This document shows positions 33,974 through 42,164 of a stretch of DNA of 64,000 nucleotides, piece by piece. The notes beneath the pieces are model-generated. The model ran no database searches and had not been told where the DNA came from. It saw only the letters and a program-made list of their open reading frames with translations. Source of the stretch: an uncultured bacterium (GTDB taxonomy: Bacteria > Bacillota > Clostridia > Oscillospirales > Oscillospiraceae); contig CASFCS010000001.1 in assembly GCA_949293245.1 (NCBI GenBank), forward strand, positions 1 through 64,000, read 5' to 3'. The first letter of the stretch is position 1; every line of letters begins with the position of its first letter. The translations under genes were made by a program, and so were the position numbers.

Positions 33974-35215
33974 TCACTCCGCCCGCAGGGCCTCCACCGG
34001 CTGCAGCCGGGAGGCCTTGGCCGCGGGATACAGGCCAAAGATGATCCCCAGGGCCACCGAGATGGCGAAGGCCCCGGCGGTAATTTCCGGGCTGGGGATC
34101 AGTATGGTGTCAAAGGACATCTTGCCCACGATCAGGGTACCCACGTACCCGGCGGCGATGCCGAAGATGCCGCCGATGCCGCAGATCATGGCCGCCTCAA
34201 TGAGGAACTGGATGATGATGCTCCGCCGCTCCGCGCCGATGGCCTTGCGGATGCCGATCTCCCGGGTGCGCTCGGTGACGGTGACCAGCATGATATTCAT
34301 AATGCCGATGCCGCCTACCAGCAGGGAGATGGCGGCGATGCCCCCCAAAAAGCGCTGCTGGAGCTCGTTTGCCTTGTTATCCTGCTCCTGCCAGGTGTTG
34401 TCGGTGGTGACGCTGAAGCTGCCGTAGTTGGAGCTGATGATGCCCTTGAGAAAGCCGGTGATGCGGGTGATGGCCTCGGTGGTGGACTTGGAGTCCTTGG
34501 CCTTTACCACAAACTGATCCGGGGCTCGATTCTGGTTGAAGATGCGGTTCATGGAGCTGGGCACCAGGATCATCCGGTCCATGTAGTTCAGGCTGATCTG
34601 GGTGTAGTCGGTCTCATCGGTCACCGGGGAGCCCTTGCGCTCATACACCCCCACCACCAGGAAGGGGTACTGGCCGATGGTGATGGTCTTGCCCACCGGG
34701 TCCACCTGGTTGAAGAGGGCCTCCGCCGTCCCCGCCCCCAGGACGCACACCTGGATGCCCTTGTCCACCTCCAGGTGGGTGATATCCCGCCCCTTGGCAA
34801 TGGTGTAGTTGTTGCACAGGCCGAACTGGTCCGATCCCATGTAGATGGTGGGGTAGGTCTCGTAGCTGTCCCCAATGAGGGCCTTTGCGCCGTATTTCAC
34901 CGCGGGCTGGGGGTAGGCGCTCACCTGACTGTTGGGGGTGACCCCCATCACCAGGTCGTCCAGGGTCAGGCAGTAGTCGTACAGGGAGCGGGACACGTCC
35001 ACGCCCCCCTGCCAGGTGGAGGCGTAGATGTTGATCTTATTGGTGCCGATGCTCTCGTAGTAGCGCTCCATGGCCAGGTTCTGCCCCTGGGCGTAGGACA
35101 CCAGAATGATCACCGCTGCCAGGCCGATGATGATGCCCAGCATGGTCAGGGCGGAGCGCCCCTTGTTGGCGGCGATGGACTTGGCCGCCATTTTTACCGC
35201 TTGGGTGATGTTCAC
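33974..35215 (-). CDS. MacB-like ABC transporter permease (FtsX/MacB_PCD)
   Basis: A 413-residue permease with one N-terminal helix (GRSALTMLGIIIGLAAVIILVSYA), a large extracytoplasmic MacB_PCD domain and three C-terminal helices (ISLLVGGIGIMNIMLVTVTERTREIGIRKAIGA typical of FtsX-like permeases). The start is GTG at 35215, overlapping the ATPase stop (GTGA). With the ATPase and adaptor upstream it forms a MacAB-type efflux or lipoprotein/peptide export system. Substrate unknown. Confidence 0.88.
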   Translation of the reverse strand: MNITQAVKMAAKSIAANKGRSALTMLGIIIGLAAVIILVSYAQGQNLAMERYYESIGTNKINIYASTWQGGVDVSRSLYDYCLTLDDLVMGVTPNSQVSAYPQPAVKYGAKALIGDSYETYPTIYMGSDQFGLCNNYTIAKGRDITHLEVDKGIQVCVLGAGTAEALFNQVDPVGKTITIGQYPFLVVGVYERKGSPVTDETDYTQISLNYMDRMILVPSSMNRIFNQNRAPDQFVVKAKDSKSTTEAITRITGFLKGIISSNYGSFSVTTDNTWQEQDNKANELQQRFLGGIAAISLLVGGIGIMNIMLVTVTERTREIGIRKAIGAERRSIIIQFLIEAAMICGIGGIFGIAAGYVGTLIVGKMSFDTILIPSPEITAGAFAISVALGIIFGLYPAAKASRLQPVEALRAE

Positions 35216-35907
35216 AGGCCCACCTCCTCCCGGCTGCCGTCGGCGGTGATGCGCCCGTCGGAGATGCGCACGATCCGCCTGGCGGTGGACGCGATGGTGT
35301 TGTCGTGGGTAATCAGGATGATGGTGGAGCCCTCCTGGTTGAGACCGTGGAGGATCTCCAGCACATGGCGGCCCGTCTTGGAGTCCAGGGCGCCGGTGGG
35401 CTCGTCGGCCATGATGATGGGGGGGTGGGTGGCGATGGCCCGGGCAATGGCCACCCGCTGCTGCTGGCCGCCGGACATCTCGCTGGGGCGGTGGCGGCGG
35501 CGATCCGCCATGCCAACCCGCTCCAGGGCCTCCATCACCCGCTGCTGCCTCTGGCCCATGCCCACCCCCTGGTAGATCAGGGGGAGCTCCACATTCTCAT
35601 AGGCGTTGAGGGCGGGGATCAGATTGTACCCCTGAAAAATAAAGCCGATCTCCTTGTTGCGGATGTGGGCCAGCTTCCGGTCCGAGAGCCCGGTGACGCT
35701 GGTGCCGTCCAGGATGTACTCCCCGTAGGTGGGCACGTCCAGACAGCCCATGATATTCATCAGAGTGGATTTTCCCGAGCCGGAGGCGCCGATGATGGCC
35801 ACAAACTCCCCCCGGTCGATGGTCAGGTCCACCCCGTCCAGGGCCCGGACCTCGCTCTCCATGCCCTCGTGGTAGATCTTATACAGATCCCGGATCTCCA
35901 TGAGCAT
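35212..35907 (-). CDS. ABC transporter ATP-binding protein (MacB/LolD type)
   Basis: A 231-residue ATPase. Walker A GASGSGKST near residue 45, Q-loop FQGYNLIP near 97, signature MSGGQQQRVAIARA near 145, Walker B IIMADEPTGALDSKTG near 165, and ITHD. LDSKTG and the Tyr in the Q-loop are typical of the MacB/LolD/FtsE class. The ATG at 35907 lies 5 nt after the adaptor stop; a second ATG follows two codons later at 35901. The frame is open upstream inside the adaptor gene, but that part is antiparallel in function and rejected. Confidence 0.9.
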   Translation of the reverse strand: MLMEIRDLYKIYHEGMESEVRALDGVDLTIDRGEFVAIIGASGSGKSTLMNIMGCLDVPTYGEYILDGTSVTGLSDRKLAHIRNKEIGFIFQGYNLIPALNAYENVELPLIYQGVGMGQRQQRVMEALERVGMADRRRHRPSEMSGGQQQRVAIARAIATHPPIIMADEPTGALDSKTGRHVLEILHGLNQEGSTIILITHDNTIASTARRIVRISDGRITADGSREEVGL

Positions 35908-35911
35908 GGTC

Positions 35912-37648
35912 TCACCCCACTCCCCCGGACCAGCTGTCCCCCTGGTTGGTGAGGAAGCCGTTGAACACCGTCTCATCCCCCTGGAGGCCGCTTTTGATCT
36001 CCGTGTTGTAGGTATCCGGCAGTCCGGTCTCCACCACCACGGGATAGAAGCCCTGCTCCGGCGTGGGATACTGGGCAGGCATACCGGGCTCAGGCTCGGG
36101 CAGGGTAATGTCCGCCACCTCCGCCGGCGGCTCCTGGGCCTCCACAAAGACCACATAGACGCTGTTGCCGCTGTTGTCACTCATATAGAACAGGCTGGAG
36201 TTGGGCACCATCACGCAGTCATTGACCTCGCTGGAGACAAAGGAGTAATCCAGCCACATGCCCGCCAGGAGAGTGCCCGAGTAGTTGTCCACGTTGAGCA
36301 GCACCGGGTAGTTGGTCATGCCGGACGCACCGCCCCCCTCGCTGCCGCCGCCCACGTTCAGGTCGATGTTGGCCACGGTGCCGGTGTAGACATTGCCGTT
36401 GTAGTCGGTGAGGTCGATGGACATACCCGGGGTGATAAAGGAGATGTTGCGGTCGTCCACGCTGATCTCCACCTGCATCCTGGTGGTGTCGGAGATGGTG
36501 ATCACCGTGTCCCCCGCCTTCACCTCCTGCCCCGGGGAGATGGCGCAGGAGGTCACCGTGCCGTCGATGGGGGAGGTGGCGTTGAAGTTGTCCAGGGCCC
36601 GGGTGGCCTCCTCCAGGGCGGCCTGGGCATTGGCCACCTCCTGGGCCTTGGCGGCGATGAGGGCGTCCTGGCTCTCGCTGCTCAATGTCACCAGGGTCTG
36701 CCCGGCGGTCACCGCGGCGTAGTTCATCAGCTGGCTGCTGACAGACTGGACAGGCCCCCCGGCCTTGGCCAGGATATCCCGGGTCTCGTAGAACTGGAGG
36801 GTACCGTTCTCATAAGGGTAGATCTCCTCCCCGTCGCTCCCCGTCATGGAGGCGGTGGCGGCGGTGCCCTGGGTGAGGGTGCCGGGGTTTGTAAGGGTGA
36901 TGACCACCTCGAAGAAAGTGCCCCCCTCGGGGGCGATGTAGGTGACCTTGTTGATCTTCTCCACCTTGCCGTTGACGGTGGTCATCTGGGCGGGGAGGGA
37001 CACCCGCACCGTCTGGCCCACCCGGATCTGGGACTCATAGGCGTAGTTGTAATAGAGAGAGAGCTTCAATGTACTGTCGTTGACCAATGTGGCGATCTTG
37101 TCCCCGGCGGCCACCTGTCCGCCGGTCTGGAGGCTCATCACCTCCGTGAGCTTGCCCGAGAAGGGGGCCTGGATGGTCAGGTCGGCCTTGGCGCTCTGGA
37201 GCTGGCTGAGCTCCTCCTGGAGCCGGGTAAGGGTCTCCTGAGCGGCGGTGATCTTGTCCTGGACCGCCTGGCTGTCAATGGTGTACAGGGGCTGTCCGGC
37301 GGTGACCATATCCCCCTGGGCCACCAGCACCTCCTGAACCGTGCCGTTCTCCGTCAGGGTGATGGCGGCGCTGTTGCCCGCCTTGGCCATGCCGCTGCCC
37401 TTTACCGTGCTCTGGATAGAGCCGATGGTGGCGTAGTCCCGGGAGATCTCCCCCTGGGCCACCTTCTTGTCAAAGACCAGCTTCCAAATCAGAAAGCCGC
37501 CGCCGGCTACCACGGCCACCGCCACTACCAGGGCCACAATGCGCCGGATCAGCTTGCCTGCCTGCCGTTTCTTTCCACCGTTTCCCTTGACCGGAGGCCG
37601 GGCCTCGGGCCGCCGCTCGGGCACGGACACAGCGTTTTGTTCCGTCAT
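35912..37648 (-). CDS. HlyD/MacA family efflux adaptor
   Basis: A 578-residue membrane fusion protein. An N-terminal basic region and helix (LIRRIVALVVAVAVVAGGGFLIWKLV) precede a first biotinyl-lipoyl-like half (VLVAQGDMVTAGQPLYTID), a coiled coil (QAVQDKITAAQETLTRLQEELSQLQSAKADL) and a beta-barrel. A second lipoyl-like half follows (DGTVTSCAISPGQEVKAGDTVITI) with another coiled segment. This is longer than a usual MacA (about 370-400) because the hairpin/lipoyl unit appears twice. It is the first gene of the three-gene efflux operon and would link the ABC permease to the cell wall side. Confidence 0.85.
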   Translation of the reverse strand: MTEQNAVSVPERRPEARPPVKGNGGKKRQAGKLIRRIVALVVAVAVVAGGGFLIWKLVFDKKVAQGEISRDYATIGSIQSTVKGSGMAKAGNSAAITLTENGTVQEVLVAQGDMVTAGQPLYTIDSQAVQDKITAAQETLTRLQEELSQLQSAKADLTIQAPFSGKLTEVMSLQTGGQVAAGDKIATLVNDSTLKLSLYYNYAYESQIRVGQTVRVSLPAQMTTVNGKVEKINKVTYIAPEGGTFFEVVITLTNPGTLTQGTAATASMTGSDGEEIYPYENGTLQFYETRDILAKAGGPVQSVSSQLMNYAAVTAGQTLVTLSSESQDALIAAKAQEVANAQAALEEATRALDNFNATSPIDGTVTSCAISPGQEVKAGDTVITISDTTRMQVEISVDDRNISFITPGMSIDLTDYNGNVYTGTVANIDLNVGGGSEGGGASGMTNYPVLLNVDNYSGTLLAGMWLDYSFVSSEVNDCVMVPNSSLFYMSDNSGNSVYVVFVEAQEPPAEVADITLPEPEPGMPAQYPTPEQGFYPVVVETGLPDTYNTEIKSGLQGDETVFNGFLTNQGDSWSGGVG

Positions 37649-37930
37649 GATCTTGTCCTCCTCAATGGGTTTTCTTCCCCTTCAGTCTACCTGTGCCGCT
37701 CTATCCTGTAAACTACAAAGCAGTTACAATGTATTAAGATATCCTTAAACATTTGCCCATTATATTTTTAAATTGTTATTTTTCGTCAGTAAGCCCTCAT
37801 TTTCTTTTTTACGCTAAAGCAGCAATACGGCCCGGAGCGCCTCCGGCGGAGGGGACTGGCCCGCGGCACAGCGCCCGCCCTCTCCTCCCCGGCTCTCCGG
37901 GCCGCCTGCCGTCCCCTGGGGGCGGCGCCT

Positions 37931-38032
37931 TCACCGGCTGCTGGTCACCCAGCCGCCCTCATCCAAAAAAATCAGGTCGTCCACATCCTCGGGGACGGGT
38001 GTCTGCTTGGGCTCGCTGCGATAGTCCGCCAT
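37931..38032 (-). CDS. Possible 33-residue acidic small protein
   Basis: An ATG at 38032 follows AAAAGGAG (complement of 38047-38054) by about 14 nt and opens MADYRSEPKQTPVPEDVDD to a stop at 37931. The peptide is short, acidic and ends DEGGWVTSSR. I do not recognise it. The 590-bp gap between the efflux operon and the tRNA genes otherwise holds no gene. A GC-rich stretch at 37830-37925 has self-complementary segments but no clear terminator. Confidence 0.35.
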   Translation of the reverse strand: MADYRSEPKQTPVPEDVDDLIFLDEGGWVTSSR

Positions 38033-38174
38033 GGCTGTCTGCACTCCTTTTCTCTTTGTGAATTGGCCTCCCCGCCCGCCGGCACAGGGAGCACACCTTA
38101 TTATATGCGCCTCCCCCCGTCGAAACCCCGGGGAGGCTGTCAAAATTTTCTGCCCTCTTTTTGTAAATTGGCCC

Positions 38175-38203
38175 TTGACATCCCACCAGCCCTGTGGTAT
38201 CCT
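38175..38203 (+). promoter_or_regulatory. tRNA promoter
   Basis: Perfect TTGACA (38175-38180), 17-nt spacer, TATCCT (38198-38203), 38 nt before tRNA-Leu. It likely drives both tRNAs. Confidence 0.65.
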
Positions 38204-38241
38204 GTGTAAGTACCGAATGAAATCGATGCCGTTGATCCAAT

Positions 38242-38328
<87 letters not shown>

Positions 38329-38339
38329 CAATTTTATAT

Positions 38340-38416
<77 letters not shown>

Positions 38417-38421
<5 letters not shown>

Positions 38422-38454
38422 ACACCTGATTCCACAAGAATCAGGTGTCTTTTA
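38417..38454. terminator. Terminator after tRNA-fMet, supplied by the island side
   Basis: AAAAGACACCTGATT (38417-38431), loop, AATCAGGTGTCTTTT (38439-38453). It also lies 70 nt past the end of the integrase gene on the other strand. Confidence 0.8.
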
Positions 38455-38489
38455 TTACTTTTCTGCCATTTTCAAAAGTAAGGCGTGTC

Positions 38490-38513
38490 GAGAAATTCAA
38501 CTTTAATTCAACT
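38490..38513. promoter_or_regulatory. Left arm-type integrase sites (TTCAACT x2)
   Basis: TTCAACT at 38496-38502 and 38507-38513, 11 nt apart, just inside attL. The same heptamer recurs just inside attR at 45476-45482 and 45496-45502, with a partial TTCAAC at 45465. Paired short direct repeats on both arms are typical of lambda-type integrase arm sites. Confidence 0.5.
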
Positions 38514-38525
38514 CGCCTCTCAAAT

Positions 38526-39713
38526 TCAAGCCTTCTTCAAAAAGATGCTGGACAGAATGTCGGCATTGCGCTGGTCGGCCTCCTCCATTACATGGGCGTA
38601 AATATTGGCCGTGGTGCTGACCTGGGCATGTCCCAGCCGTTTGGAAATGCTCACACTGTCCACCCCATTGAAGTACAGCATGGAGGCCATTGTATGCCGG
38701 AAAGCATGGGCGTTAATGTGTGGGAGTCCGTGGCGCTTGCTGAACTTCTTGAGATAGTCGGTCACGCTGTCCGGGTGCATGGGCTTGCCGTTGTCCTGAG
38801 AGAATACGAAGTCCTGATTCTGGTAGTACTCCCCCAGCCGCAGCCGTTCCTCTGCCTGCCATGCCCGATACCGCCGGAGTAGCTGCATTGTCTCAGCAGG
38901 CAGTGTGATGTACCGCCGGGATCGTTCCGTTTTGGGCGTACTCTCATAGATGCCGATATCCGGGGAGTAAAGGATGCTGTTGCAAATATAGATCCGGTTC
39001 CCCTCAAAGTCCACCTTGTCCCATTTCAGCCCCAGCACTTCCCCACGCCGTGCGCCGGTGATAAGCAGCAGGTGGACAAGCGTTTTCCATTTCATGGGTT
39101 CCCGCTCCAGTGCGTCACGGATTGCCGCCACCTGTTCCGGCTGGAAGTAGTTCACTTCCTTATGTTCTGCTTTTGGCAGTGTGGCACGGCTGGCGACATT
39201 GAACGGGACAAGGCCCTCCCTCACCGCCTGCTCCAGCACTGTGGAAATGAGCCGGTGATGTTCCAGGATCGTCTTTGCGGATAGCTTGCCGCCCCGCTTG
39301 TTCTGTCCATCCTGGCCCAACAGGGTATAGAGATCGTTCAGGTGGTCGGCCCGCAGCTCACGCAGCTTGATGTGTCCTATCTGCGGGTAAATCCTGCCTG
39401 TCAGCTCCTTATATCGCACAATGGTGGAGTGCTTCACGCCCCGCTGCTCTTTCAATCCAATTACATAATCGCAGTAAGCGGCGAACTTCTGGCGGCTGTC
39501 GGATGTTACGCCCTCCCTGCACTCTTTCTCAAAGGTTGCGGCGAAAGCCTCAGCCTTTTTTCTTGCGCTTTTTTCTGTCCAGGTGGGAGACACCTCAAAA
39601 GTCGCCGTCCAGGGCTTGAGCTGCCGGCCATCAGCGCCCCGGCCACGATGCACCCGGATGGAGTAGGAAATCAGCTTGCCGGACTTGTCCCGGCGCGCTT
39701 GAAGGTTAGCCAC
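38526..39713 (-). CDS. int: Tyrosine recombinase/integrase
   Basis: A 395-residue phage-type integrase. An N-terminal AP2-like/arm-binding part is followed by a SAM-like core-binding domain (FAAYCDYVIGLKEQRGVKHSTIVRYK) and the catalytic domain with Arg in LLLITGARRGEVLGLKW, HAFRHTM (HxxR), GHAQ and the nucleophile Tyr in TTANIYAH. Start is GTG at 39713, whose G overlaps the TAG stop of the repressor gene, so the two are co-transcribed. It points at attL within the tRNA gene and should catalyse integration at the initiator tRNA-Met and, with the excisionase-like protein, excision. Confidence 0.95.
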   Translation of the reverse strand: MANLQARRDKSGKLISYSIRVHRGRGADGRQLKPWTATFEVSPTWTEKSARKKAEAFAATFEKECREGVTSDSRQKFAAYCDYVIGLKEQRGVKHSTIVRYKELTGRIYPQIGHIKLRELRADHLNDLYTLLGQDGQNKRGGKLSAKTILEHHRLISTVLEQAVREGLVPFNVASRATLPKAEHKEVNYFQPEQVAAIRDALEREPMKWKTLVHLLLITGARRGEVLGLKWDKVDFEGNRIYICNSILYSPDIGIYESTPKTERSRRYITLPAETMQLLRRYRAWQAEERLRLGEYYQNQDFVFSQDNGKPMHPDSVTDYLKKFSKRHGLPHINAHAFRHTMASMLYFNGVDSVSISKRLGHAQVSTTANIYAHVMEEADQRNADILSSIFLKKA

Positions 39714-40471
39714 TATTGGTCACCTTCTTTCTGCTCGTTTGAAGTTTCTTTTTTATTCTGATATCGCGGATTTTCCACCAATCCGTGTAGCATACATAGC
39801 GCAGCCTCATGACCATCACTGTTTAATTTCTCCATTATCTGAGCTGCCACAATACTGATGTGTCCCCCAATAGAATCACCATTTGAGAATTTGACCGTCC
39901 ATTGGGTGATATCCGCCGGAGCCGGTAATTGTCCATACAATGTAGCTATTTCTATTTTTAGAGCTTTTGAAATCTTATCCAGATCTTTTGTTGATGCCGC
40001 TCCCGCATTTTCTTCATAGGCGCATATTGTTTCTAACGGAATTGCTGTTGCCTCAGAAAGCCGCTCGGCAGTCATATTGCGTTTTGCACGATACCGTTTG
40101 ATGTTGCCACCAACTACTATTCCAATGTCTCCAGACTTTTCTCCTCTGCTTGCTTGCCAGATGCCTTTTACGTTGTCCTTAGATAAATTATCACGTTCTT
40201 CTTGAGTTTTTATATTGGTGAGTCCCCGCAGCCACTGTGGATTACACCCAAAAACCTTTGATAATAAGTAAGCGTACTCGGCAGAGATCTGGATATATCC
40301 CTTCTCCATTTTGCCTATGGTTTTAAAACTGCATTTTTCCCGGCTGCTCCCAGGAAGGTTAGCAACTATTTCCGCCAACTCCTGTTGTGTAATCCCAAGC
40401 GCTTTTCTGCATCCACGCAATCTGTCTCCCGATACCACATATTTACGCTCCTTATTGGCTCCATTTTTCAA
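39713..40471 (-). CDS. Repressor with two HTH_XRE domains
   Basis: A 252-residue protein. The first XRE helix-turn-helix spans about residues 15-75 (GDRLRGCRKALGITQQELAEIV, with a loop insert before KTIGKMEKGYI). A second one lies near 120-180 (GNIKRYRAKRNMTAERLSEAT, ENAGAASTKDLDKISKAL). Two complete HTH domains in one chain are unusual for a CI-like repressor. No LexA-type protease domain is present, so release may depend on an antirepressor, as with Stl of PICIs. A TTG start at 40471 has GAGGTGG 5 nt upstream; the frame is open to 40639 without a better site. It faces the excisionase operon across a 150-bp region with operator-like repeats. Confidence 0.75.
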   Translation of the reverse strand: MKNGANKERKYVVSGDRLRGCRKALGITQQELAEIVANLPGSSREKCSFKTIGKMEKGYIQISAEYAYLLSKVFGCNPQWLRGLTNIKTQEERDNLSKDNVKGIWQASRGEKSGDIGIVVGGNIKRYRAKRNMTAERLSEATAIPLETICAYEENAGAASTKDLDKISKALKIEIATLYGQLPAPADITQWTVKFSNGDSIGGHISIVAAQIMEKLNSDGHEAALCMLHGLVENPRYQNKKETSNEQKEGDQ

Positions 40472-40499
40472 ACTTACCACCTCAATATGTCTAAACTTT

Positions 40500-40570
40500 A
40501 CCAAAAATGTAGCAAAAATAAATGTAGCGATATGGTGTACTTTATACCACCTATATGCTACATTATACAC
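40500..40570. promoter_or_regulatory. Divergent control region with operator-like heptamers
   Basis: ATGTAGC occurs at 40507-40513 and 40522-40528, and its complement GCTACAT at 40557-40563. Between them GGTGTA...TATACC forms a short dyad with AT-rich promoter-like sequence (tttata, tatatgcta, cattatacac). The region separates the repressor-integrase operon from the excisionase-replication operon, so these are probable repressor operators. Confidence 0.5.
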
Positions 40571-40620
40571 AAGGGCAGGACGATACGCAAGCCCCAAAAT
40601 ACGAAAGGAGAATAAATAAA

Positions 40621-40824
40621 ATGGTAGAACAGAACACACCTAAGTTTCTGACCATCCGACAAACCGCCGCAACCGGAATCCTGTCGGAGCATCATCTCCG
40701 CCTTATGGCGAAGCGGAATGAACTCCCCGGGATTTATGCTGGGACACGGTTCAAGGTCAACTATCCCCTTTTGGTTGCAAAACTCAACCAGGACAGCATG
40801 GAGGTGAACGCAGCTAATGTGTAA
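40621..40824 (+). CDS. Excisionase-like HTH protein
   Basis: A 67-residue protein. KFLTIRQTAATGILSEHHLRLMAKRNELPG has the MerR/excisionase winged-helix pattern, followed by a wing (GIYAGTRFKVNYPLLVAKL). The ATG at 40621 is preceded by AAAGGAGAATAAATAAA. It is the first gene of the rightward operon, opposite the repressor, the usual place of xis in satellites. It overlaps the next gene by 8 nt. Probable directionality factor for the integrase. Confidence 0.75.
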   Translation: MVEQNTPKFLTIRQTAATGILSEHHLRLMAKRNELPGIYAGTRFKVNYPLLVAKLNQDSMEVNAANV

Positions 40825-41218
40825 AAGAAAAATCGCCGCCCCAGTGCTGGCACACCGGGAGCGGCAGACGGAAACGGGGACTTATGGCAGGGCCTCCACT
40901 TCCACCACCTATCATAACACGCAGCAAACCGGCAGGCAACCGGGAAAAATTGAACATCTTTTATCCCACGGCGCAAAGAACGCCGTCCCGCTCCAGCACC
41001 TGGTGACCCTAACCGAGCTGCCCCCCCGCCAAGTCCGCAAAATGATTCAGCTGGAACGCTTGCGAGGTATTCCCATTCTATCTGACAACGAACATGGCTA
41101 TTATCTACCTGAAACACAGGAAGATGTGGATAACTTCGTCCGCAGTATGCTCCACCGGGCGCATGAAATTGCCCGTGTTGCCAACACCGTGCGGCTGAGG
41201 GGGCGGCGGCTTGACTAA
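40817..41218 (+). CDS. Small DNA-binding-like protein, island-specific
   Basis: A 133-residue protein. The first 60 residues are polar, basic and low in hydrophobics. The second half has a possible helix-turn-helix (LQHLVTLTELPPRQVRKMIQLERLRGIPILSD) with a wing (GYYLPETQEDVDNFV). Similar proteins sit before the primase gene in many small integrated elements of Clostridia, but no named function is known to me. It may act as replication or transcription regulator. It overlaps its neighbours on both sides (8 nt each), so it is a true operon member. Confidence 0.6.
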   Translation: MCKRKIAAPVLAHRERQTETGTYGRASTSTTYHNTQQTGRQPGKIEHLLSHGAKNAVPLQHLVTLTELPPRQVRKMIQLERLRGIPILSDNEHGYYLPETQEDVDNFVRSMLHRAHEIARVANTVRLRGRRLD

Positions 41219-42164
41219 GTTTTTTCCCGACGGACTGCCCCAGGAACTGAAAGACACCGGGCGCTGGTGCGTGTGGAGATATGAACAGCGGGCTGGCCGG
41301 GACAAGCCTACCAAATGCCCGTACAACCCCCGAACCGGGGGCGGGGCTATGTCCAACAACCCCGGCACCTTCACCAGCTACCAGGAGGCCGTGAACGTCC
41401 TGGAGCGAAGCAGATATGACGGCCTGGGTGTGGGCGTGTTTGACGGCTTGTGTGCCGTTGATATTGACCACTGTATAGCGGAGGACGGTACTCCCTCCCC
41501 TCTTGCCGCTGACATTGTTTCCACAATGGAGAGCTACACCGAAACCAGCCCCAGCGGGCAGGGGGTACGGATCTTCTTCCGGGCCTCTGGCTTTAACTAC
41601 GACAAGAGCCGCTATTACCTTATGAACGCAGTACAAGGGTTGGAAATCTATGTTTCCGGTGCTACCAACAAATTTTTGACTGTCACCGGCAACTCTGGCC
41701 CCTGGGCGGGGCCGTTCCCTATCTGCGAGCGGGCGGAGGCGTTGCAAGCTATCCTGGACAAGTACATGGTAAGACCCGCTCGAACCGCTCCAGAGGCCAC
41801 CAGAGCGCCCCAGGCACCCCTTGATTTGTCGGACGCTGAGATTATCGCAAAGGCTCACAGCGCCCGTAACGGGGCCGCATTTGCCGCCCTGTGGAATGGG
41901 GACACTTCCGGCTATGGCAGTCATTCAGAGGCAGATATGAGCCTGTGTAACCTGCTGGCCTTTTGGACAGGATGCAACGCCGGACAGATGGACAGGCTCT
42001 TTAGATCGTCCGGCCTTATGCGGGAGAAATGGGACAGGCGGCAGAGCGGCAGCACTTACGGGAGCCTGACAATTCAAGAGGCAATCCGTACTTGCTCCGC
42101 CTCTTATGTCCCCCATACATACCCCCAAAAATTACCCAATAATCCCCCAAAAATGCCCCCCTGA
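41211..42164 (+). CDS. Archaeo-eukaryotic-type primase domain protein
   Basis: A 317-residue protein. The AEP primase/polymerase core is marked by GRWCVWRYEQRAGRDKPTKCPYNP, GVFDGLCAVDIDHCIAEDG with metal-binding DxD, and SGQGVRIFFRA plus GLEIYVSG. This is the primase of phage/plasmid replication modules (often fused to a D5/P4 helicase, here encoded separately). The start is probably TTG at 41211, in the last codons of the preceding gene; the ribosome site is weak. The C-terminal 70 residues (RLFRSSGLMREKWDRR) resemble the PriCT linker. It overlaps the helicase gene by 59 nt. Confidence 0.8.
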   Translation: MTKFFPDGLPQELKDTGRWCVWRYEQRAGRDKPTKCPYNPRTGGGAMSNNPGTFTSYQEAVNVLERSRYDGLGVGVFDGLCAVDIDHCIAEDGTPSPLAADIVSTMESYTETSPSGQGVRIFFRASGFNYDKSRYYLMNAVQGLEIYVSGATNKFLTVTGNSGPWAGPFPICERAEALQAILDKYMVRPARTAPEATRAPQAPLDLSDAEIIAKAHSARNGAAFAALWNGDTSGYGSHSEADMSLCNLLAFWTGCNAGQMDRLFRSSGLMREKWDRRQSGSTYGSLTIQEAIRTCSASYVPHTYPQKLPNNPPKMPP

